The notes under the pieces: model-generated | What the model was told of the DNA's origin: nothing | The model's database searches: none | Seen by the model: only the letters and a program-made list of their open reading frames with translations | Made by a program: the position numbers and the translations under genes | Source of the DNA: Variovorax sp. DXTD-1 | Lineage (GTDB): Bacteria > Pseudomonadota > Gammaproteobacteria > Burkholderiales > Burkholderiaceae_C | Assembly: GCF_003984625.1 (NCBI RefSeq) | Contig: NZ_RWKH01000008.1 | Span: 62,001 to 126,000 of the forward strand | DNA: 64,000 nucleotides | Direction of reading: 5' to 3' | Shown: positions 58,986 through 64,000 of the stretch, piece after piece | Layout of the letters: the number at the start of each line of letters is the position of its first letter | How positions within the stretch are numbered: position 1 is the stretch's first letter

Positions 58986-59575
58986 CCACGGTTGTGGCCG
59001 TCCGCAAAGGCGGCCAGGTCACGATGGCGGCGGATTCGCTGGTGACCTTCGGCGACACGCGGCTTTCGCACCGCGCCGAGGCGAACCAGAAGATCTTCAC
59101 CATCGACGATGCGGCGGGGCAGAGCCTCTTTGCCGTGGCCGGGGCTGCTGCGCACTTTCTGGTGCTGCAGCATGCGCTGGCCGCGCAGCCGCGCGAGGCG
59201 CTGCTGTTCGGCAGCAAGCACGAGATCTTCCGCACCTTCACGCTGCTGCACCCGGTGCTGAAAGACTCGTTCTTCATGCAGACCAAGGAAGACGAGCATG
59301 AGCCCTACGAGTCGAGCCAGTTCACGATGCTGATGGCCAACCAGAGCGGCATCTACGGCATCTACAGCTACCGCGAGGTGTTCGAGTTCAAGCAGTTCTG
59401 GGCCATTGGCTCAGGGCGCAGCTTTGCACTTGGCGCCATGCACGCGGCCTACGACATGAAGTCGCGCACCTCGCGCGACGTGGCGGAGGCGGGAATTGCC
59501 GCCGCCTGCGAATTCGATCGCAATTCGGCCCCACCGGTCGACGTTCTCACACTCAAACTGAAAGTGTCCAAATGA
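58982..59575 (+). CDS. Proteasome-like Ntn threonine hydrolase (BPH-type)
   Basis: A 197-residue protein with the fold signature of proteasome beta subunits and HslV. After Met removal it begins [24 protein letters not shown], giving catalytic Thr1 and Asp17 at the spacing used in HslV. The Lys at mature position 36, in KIFTID, matches Lys33 of archaeal beta subunits (KLFQID) with a three-residue longer loop. [13 protein letters not shown] matches the late AIGSGG segment. The betaproteobacterial proteasome homologue (BPH) is the closest family I know. ATGA overlaps join it to aceF and to lpdA, so it is made with the pyruvate dehydrogenase complex; no unfoldase gene is nearby. The substrate is unknown. 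Confidence 0.8.
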   Translation: MTTVVAVRKGGQVTMAADSLVTFGDTRLSHRAEANQKIFTIDDAAGQSLFAVAGAAAHFLVLQHALAAQPREALLFGSKHEIFRTFTLLHPVLKDSFFMQTKEDEHEPYESSQFTMLMANQSGIYGIYSYREVFEFKQFWAIGSGRSFALGAMHAAYDMKSRTSRDVAEAGIAAACEFDRNSAPPVDVLTLKLKVSK

Positions 59576-61398
59576 GCGAACAACAAATCAAGGTGCCGGA
59601 CATCGGCGACTTCGACGAAGTCGCGGTCATCGAGGTGCTGGTCAACGTCGGCGACACGGTCAAGGCCGAGCAGTCGCTGATCACGGTCGAGTCGGACAAG
59701 GCCTCGATGGAAATTCCATCGTCGGCTGCCGGCGTGGTGAAGTCGCTCGCCGTCAAGGTGGGCGACAAGGTCAAGGAAGGCTCCGTGGTGCTGACGCTGG
59801 AGGTGGACGGTGCCGCAGCGCCCGCGCCCGCAGCAGCCGCTCCTGCGCCAGCCGCCGCGGCGCCCGCTCCCAAGGCGGCTCCGGCACCCGCGCCGGCCGC
59901 AGCGCCCGTTGCTTCCACCTACGGCGGCAAGGTCGATGTCGAGTGCGACGTCGTCGTGCTCGGCGCCGGCCCTGGCGGCTACTCGGCCGCATTCCGCGCG
60001 GCCGACCTCGGCCTGAAGGTGGTGCTGATCGAGCGCTACGCCACGCTCGGCGGCGTTTGCCTCAACGTGGGCTGCATCCCCTCGAAGGCACTGCTGCACG
60101 TGGCGTCGGTCATGGACGAGGTCAAGCACTTCGCCGACCTGGGTGTGAGCTTTGCGGCGCCCACGGTCGATCGCGCCAAGCTGCTCGGCCACAAGAACAA
60201 GGTGGTGGGCAAGCTCACCGGCGGCCTCACGGCCATGGCCAAGATGCGCAAGGTGACGGTGCTGCGCGGTCTCGGCAACTTCATCGACCCCTATCACCTG
60301 GAAGTGGATGAGACGTCCGGCACCAGCTGGGACACCACCGGCAAGAAGCAGACCGTCAAGTTCCGCAACGCCATCATCGCGGCCGGTTCGCAAGCCGTGA
60401 GCCTGCCGTTCATGCCGAAGAACGACCCGCGCGTGGTCGACTCCACAGGCGCGCTCGAAATGGGCACGGATCCCAAGCGCATGCTGATCCTGGGCGGCGG
60501 CATCATCGGCCTGGAGATGGGCACGGTGTATTCGACGCTGGGCGCGCGCCTCGACGTGGTCGAAATGCTCGACGGCCTGATGCAGGGCGCCGACCGCGAT
60601 CTGGTCAAGGTGTGGCAGAAGATGAATGCGCCGCGCTTCGACAACATCATGCTCAAGACCAAGACGGTCGGCGCCGAAGCCACGAAGGAAGGCATCAAGG
60701 TCACCTTCGAGGGCGAGAACGCACCGAAGGAGCCGCAGGTGTACGACCTGGTGCTGCAGGCGGTGGGCCGCAGCCCCAACGGCAAGAAGATCGGCGCCGA
60801 GAAGGCGGGAGTGGCGGTGAGCGACCGCGGCTTCATTCCGGTCGACATCCAGATGCGCACCAACGTGCCGCATATCTTCGCCATCGGCGACATCGTGGGC
60901 CAGCCCATGCTGGCGCACAAGGCGGTGCACGAGGCGCACGTGGCGGCCGAGGTGATTGCCGGCGAGCAGAAGGGCGACAAGGAGCTTTCGAGCGCCGCCT
61001 TCAATGCCCGCGTGATCCCGAGCGTGGCCTACACCGACCCCGAGGTGGCATGGGTCGGCCTCACGGAAGACCAGGCCAAGGCAGAAGGCATCAAGATCAA
61101 GAAGGGCCACTTCCCGTGGAGCGCTTCGGGCCGTGCCATTGCCAACGGCCGCGACGAGGGCTTCACCAAGCTGCTGTTCGATGCCGAGACGCACCGCATC
61201 CTGGGTGGCGGTATCGTGGGCACGCACGCAGGCGACATGCTCGGCGAAATCGCGCTGGCCATTGAAATGGGCGCCGACGAGATCGACATCGGCAAGACCA
61301 TTCATCCGCACCCTACGCTGGGCGAAAGCATCGGCATGGCAGCCGAGGTGGCGCACGGGACCTGTACCGACCTGCCGCCGGCAAAGAAAGCCGCTTGA
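59572..61398 (+). CDS. lpdA: Dihydrolipoyl dehydrogenase (E3) with an N-terminal lipoyl domain
   Basis: A 608-residue flavoprotein that reoxidises dihydrolipoyl groups with NAD. The first 80 residues are a lipoyl domain ([13 protein letters not shown], Lys near 43), then an Ala/Pro linker. The E3 part starts near residue 125: [21 protein letters not shown] (FAD), the redox disulfide in [25 protein letters not shown] (NAD) and the C-terminal active His in IHPHPTLGE. The ATG overlaps the proteasome-like gene's stop. Lipoyl-E3 fusions are known in betaproteobacteria. Confidence 0.97.
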   Translation: MSEQQIKVPDIGDFDEVAVIEVLVNVGDTVKAEQSLITVESDKASMEIPSSAAGVVKSLAVKVGDKVKEGSVVLTLEVDGAAAPAPAAAAPAPAAAAPAPKAAPAPAPAAAPVASTYGGKVDVECDVVVLGAGPGGYSAAFRAADLGLKVVLIERYATLGGVCLNVGCIPSKALLHVASVMDEVKHFADLGVSFAAPTVDRAKLLGHKNKVVGKLTGGLTAMAKMRKVTVLRGLGNFIDPYHLEVDETSGTSWDTTGKKQTVKFRNAIIAAGSQAVSLPFMPKNDPRVVDSTGALEMGTDPKRMLILGGGIIGLEMGTVYSTLGARLDVVEMLDGLMQGADRDLVKVWQKMNAPRFDNIMLKTKTVGAEATKEGIKVTFEGENAPKEPQVYDLVLQAVGRSPNGKKIGAEKAGVAVSDRGFIPVDIQMRTNVPHIFAIGDIVGQPMLAHKAVHEAHVAAEVIAGEQKGDKELSSAAFNARVIPSVAYTDPEVAWVGLTEDQAKAEGIKIKKGHFPWSASGRAIANGRDEGFTKLLFDAETHRILGGGIVGTHAGDMLGEIALAIEMGADEIDIGKTIHPHPTLGESIGMAAEVAHGTCTDLPPAKKAA

Positions 61399-61421
61399 TC
61401 GAGGCGCCATCGAGCGCCCAC

Positions 61422-61451
61422 AAAAAATCCCGCCGCGGCGGGATTTTTTTT
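61422..61451. terminator. Intrinsic terminator after lpdA, likely bidirectional
   Basis: AAAAAATCCCGCC and GGCGGGATTTTTTTT form a long stem with a run of Ts on the plus strand and As on the other side, so it can end both lpdA and the convergent NlpC/P60 gene. Confidence 0.93.
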
Positions 61452-61482
61452 CGTCCTGATCCGGCGGGATCGGAAGGGGAAA

Positions 61483-62064
61483 TCAGTCGCCGGTTCGGGC
61501 GTTGGCCGCAGCCGCCTTGATCTCTTCGGTCGGCGCGCCGCCGAGCACGCGGCGTGCGCCGTCGAAGCGGCGGCTCCAGTAGCTGCCGTTCATGTCTTCC
61601 ACCCGCACCTGAGCGCCCGTGCGCGGCGAATGGATGAACTTGCCTTCGCCGACATAGATGCCGACATGGCTGAAGGCGCGGCGCATGGTGTTGAAGAAAA
61701 CGAGATCGCCGGGCTTGAGCTGGCTGCGGTCGATCTTCTCGGTGGCGGCGGCTTGTTCCTCGGCACGGCGGGGCAGCAAATGGCCGACCGTCTGGTTGTA
61801 CATGGCGCGAACGAAGCCGCTGCAATCGAAGCCGGATTCCGCTGTATTACCGCCGCGGCGATAGGGCACGCCGAGGAAGCCGATGGCGGTCACCACCAGA
61901 TCGGAAGTCCGTTCGGTGACGGTTTGACGAACCTGCTGAAGTTGTCCGATCAGGCCCTTGTCGGCAAGCAGACGGGCCAGTTCGTCATCGGTTCGGTCCT
62001 GTTGAGGAGCGGCCTGGACGGCGACGGCAAACAGGAGGGAAGCGGGTAGGACGAAAAAACGCAT
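61483..62064 (-). CDS. NlpC/P60-family cell-wall peptidase
   Basis: A 193-residue exported cysteine peptidase that probably cuts peptidoglycan stem peptides. A signal peptide ends AVQAA. The catalytic Cys is C81 in GFDCSGFVRAMY, the His is H133 in AFSHVGIYVG, and the third polar residue is in FIHSPRTG. An N-terminal segment of about 40 residues precedes the domain. It is convergent with lpdA and divergent from the sugar dehydrogenase gene. Confidence 0.94.
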   Translation of the reverse strand: MRFFVLPASLLFAVAVQAAPQQDRTDDELARLLADKGLIGQLQQVRQTVTERTSDLVVTAIGFLGVPYRRGGNTAESGFDCSGFVRAMYNQTVGHLLPRRAEEQAAATEKIDRSQLKPGDLVFFNTMRRAFSHVGIYVGEGKFIHSPRTGAQVRVEDMNGSYWSRRFDGARRVLGGAPTEEIKAAAANARTGD

Positions 62065-62305
62065 GGCGCGTAGGATATTGATGACGCGCGGTTATGTCAA
62101 CCTCATCTCAATTGGCGAATGTATCTGCAAATGATTGATTTGCTTGAAATTTTTTGATTTGGCTGAAGAAAAAATGTAACGGCGGACCTTTATGAACCAT
62201 AAGCGATTGCCTACGAATGGGCCTTCGGGCCGAAGGCAAATCCGCTAACGGCATCGGTTGATTCGACAAAATCTCGCAACACTGGCGCAACTTCCCGCAA
62301 AAGTA
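62065..62305. promoter_or_regulatory. Divergent promoter gap between NlpC/P60 and sugar dehydrogenase genes
   Basis: The gap is AT-rich around 62110-62175. It holds the perfect hairpin GCCTTCGG-g-CCGAAGGC at 62221-62237. No gene is seen in it. Confidence 0.4.
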
Positions 62306-63436
62306 ATGAACTTGCAAATTCAATCGAACTTTCGGCTTATGGGCCGCACAGCTGTCTTGGCCGGGTTGGCGTTCGCGGGCACCGTTGTAGCGCAGATACG
62401 CCCTGAGACGATTTCGTCCGGTCTCGAGAATCCATGGAGCGTCGCCTTCCTGCCGGACGGCCGTTTTGCAGTGACCGAGCGTGCCGGCCGTCTGCGGGTG
62501 ATTGCCGCGGACGGAAAAATCAGCCCGCCAGTGACCGGGCTGCCCGCGATTGCGGCGGGCGGCCAAGGCGGCCTGCTCGACGTGCTGGCGGATTCAGCCT
62601 TCGACAAGAACCGCACGCTGTACTTCTGTTTTTCCGAACCCCAGGCCGGGGGCTCGGCCAACGGTACCGCGCTCGCGCGCGCACAACTCTCGGAAGACGG
62701 CGCGAAGCTGGAGAACCTGCGCATCATCTTCAGCCAGCAGCCCAAGGTGGCCAGCCGCAGTCACTTCGGCTGTCGGATCGTCGAGGCGCGAGACGGCACG
62801 CTGTTTCTCACGCTGGGCGACCGGTACAGCCGCAAGGAAGATGCGCAGAAGCTCGACAGCCATATCGGGAAGGTCGTGCGCATCGCAAAGAATGGAGCCG
62901 TGCCCAAGGACAACCCTTTCGTCGGCAGGGCGGGTGCGCTGCCCGAGATCTGGAGCTACGGCCATCGCAACGGCCAGGGCGCGGCGCTTGCGCCCGACGG
63001 CCGTTTCTGGATGACGGAGCATGGTCCGCAAGGCGGCGACGAAATCAATGTGCCCCAGGCCGGCCGCAACTACGGCTGGCCGGTGATCACCTATGGCGAA
63101 AACTACGGCGGCGGCAAGATCGGAGACGGCCTCACCTCCAAGGATGGCCTGGAGCAGCCGCTGCACTACTGGGTGCCGTCGATTGCGCCATCGGGCATGG
63201 CGTTTCTGACCAGCGACCGCTATGGCGCAGGGTGGACGGGCAACCTGTTCGTCGGGTCGCTCAAGTTCGGCTATCTCGATCGCGTCGAACTGAAGGACGG
63301 CAAGGTGGTTGCCGAGCACAAGCTGTTGGCCGACGGCAGGGCACGCATTCGCGACGTGAAGCAGGGCCCGGACGGTTTGCTCTATGTGCTGACCGACGAA
63401 TCCGACGGCAAGCTGCTGCGCCTGCGGCCGAACTGA
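62306..63436 (+). CDS. PQQ-dependent aldose sugar dehydrogenase-like protein (YliI/sGDH type)
   Basis: A 376-residue exported six-bladed propeller protein. The signal peptide ends FAGTVVAQ. Family landmarks are LENPWSVAFLPDGRFAVTER, SRSHFGCRIV (the general-base His), LTLGDRYSRKEDAQ, SYGHRNGQGAAL, EHGPQGGDEIN and NYGWPVITYG with Arg and Lys contacts to PQQ. It should oxidise aldoses in the periplasm using PQQ, a cofactor that the pqq genes at the start of the window can supply. The ATG 62306 gives a sound signal peptide; ATG 62339 is an alternative. Confidence 0.88.
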   Translation: MNLQIQSNFRLMGRTAVLAGLAFAGTVVAQIRPETISSGLENPWSVAFLPDGRFAVTERAGRLRVIAADGKISPPVTGLPAIAAGGQGGLLDVLADSAFDKNRTLYFCFSEPQAGGSANGTALARAQLSEDGAKLENLRIIFSQQPKVASRSHFGCRIVEARDGTLFLTLGDRYSRKEDAQKLDSHIGKVVRIAKNGAVPKDNPFVGRAGALPEIWSYGHRNGQGAALAPDGRFWMTEHGPQGGDEINVPQAGRNYGWPVITYGENYGGGKIGDGLTSKDGLEQPLHYWVPSIAPSGMAFLTSDRYGAGWTGNLFVGSLKFGYLDRVELKDGKVVAEHKLLADGRARIRDVKQGPDGLLYVLTDESDGKLLRLRPN

Positions 63437-63445
63437 ATTTGCTCT

Positions 63446-64000
63446 TCAGCCGGGGCAGCCCGGCAGAGGCAGCGTGGGCAGCATGCGGCGCCAGAGCCGC
63501 ATCCACTCGGGCCAGTCATGGGCACCTTCGGTCGTGAACACGCGGCCCTCCGGCAGCGCCGCGGCCAGCAGCCGGTGGCTGAAAGCAAAGCGGTCGTCGA
63601 TGCCGTAGCCCAGGTAAAGCGGCGGGCGCGGGCCGAACGTGGCGCTGTGGCCGACGTAGCCGCGTAGCCATTGCCAAAGCTGCGTTTCGCTCGGCGTTCG
63701 CGGGTCGCTGCCTGGCGGAGCGTCCAGCGGCCCGGTCCAGCGCGCCATGCCGCCTGCATTGGCGATGTCCAGGCTGAGCGCGCGTTCCCCCAGATAAGGC
63801 GCGATGGCCACCAGGCCGGCCAGTTCGCCGGGGTGGGTTTGCGCATAGAGCAGCCCACCGAAACCGCCGACGGAAATGCCGACGATCCAGATCGACTTGT
63901 AGCCCTTGCTGCGTGCCGGTGCCATCACGTCCTTGCTCAGTCGGTCGAGGATGGTCTTGTTGTTGTAGTAGCCGAGGTGCGCATCGACCAGCATCGCGGC
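63446..64000 (-). CDS. Alpha/beta hydrolase, 3' part
   Basis: The last about 185 residues of a hydrolase whose 5' end is outside the window. The nucleophile motif is GISVGGFGGLLYA, the acid is in YGIDDRFAF, and the His in TTEGAHDWPEW. This is an esterase-D/PHB-depolymerase-like layout. It is convergent with the sugar dehydrogenase gene, with only 9 bases between. Substrate and full length are unknown. Confidence 0.8.
   Translation of the reverse strand, partial: AAMLVDAHLGYYNNKTILDRLSKDVMAPARSKGYKSIWIVGISVGGFGGLLYAQTHPGELAGLVAIAPYLGERALSLDIANAGGMARWTGPLDAPPGSDPRTPSETQLWQWLRGYVGHSATFGPRPPLYLGYGIDDRFAFSHRLLAAALPEGRVFTTEGAHDWPEWMRLWRRMLPTLPLPGCPG

Overview
The window is high-GC chromosomal DNA whose gene content and order fit a betaproteobacterium of the family Comamonadaceae, most probably Variovorax. 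Supporting signs are orphan tricarboxylate (Bug) binding proteins, an iscRSUA-hscBA-fdx operon without a visible iscX, a single-chain methylmalonyl-CoA mutase module, an intracellular PHB depolymerase, and a pyruvate dehydrogenase operon whose E3 carries its own lipoyl domain. The assignment rests on recognition, not on a search. No insertion sequence, prophage, integrase or CRISPR array was found.

Region 1 (1-15 kb) is the accessory part. It opens with the end of a PQQ biosynthesis operon (pqqC-pqqD-pqqE). A tannase-family lipoprotein gene that stops before its catalytic histidine follows, then a TerC membrane protein. Next comes a minus-strand run: a tannase-like lipoprotein with a long C-terminal extension, a secreted alpha/beta hydrolase, a Bug binding protein, dodecin and a glyoxalase-fold protein. 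Its first gene diverges from a LysR regulator coupled to a second Bug protein, and a T-N11-A palindrome lies between them. A PhoD-type phosphatase lipoprotein closes the region.

Region 2 (15-30 kb) has a GST, an SDR, dusA and an IclR regulator, then a propionyl-CoA module: a divergent GntR regulator, methylmalonyl-CoA mutase, a GNAT protein, meaB, pccB, pccA, bioB and a VOC protein that may be the epimerase. It converts propionyl-CoA to succinyl-CoA and includes the gene for the last step of biotin synthesis, biotin being the cofactor of the carboxylase. Lrp and EamA genes follow.

Region 3 (30-48 kb) holds the coupled phaZ-rsxB-lysE genes, an aromatic/aspartate aminotransferase, uvrB, the isc operon, dnaQ, tRNA-Val(CAC) with a strong terminator, a small proline-rich peptide gene, a FAD oxidoreductase, two stress-type membrane proteins, pyrD and rpiA. 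The isc operon has a structured leader before iscR and an intrinsic terminator just before hscB.

Region 4 (47-64 kb) holds a DUF4124-glutaredoxin protein, oligopeptidase A, folD, and a PAS kinase/FixJ-type pair divergent from aceE. The pyruvate dehydrogenase operon aceE-aceF-X-lpdA follows. Gene X encodes a proteasome-like threonine hydrolase with the catalytic Thr, Asp and Lys in place; it overlaps both aceF and lpdA by four bases and is the most striking feature of the window. An NlpC/P60 hydrolase, a PQQ-type sugar dehydrogenase and a truncated-by-window esterase end the sequence.
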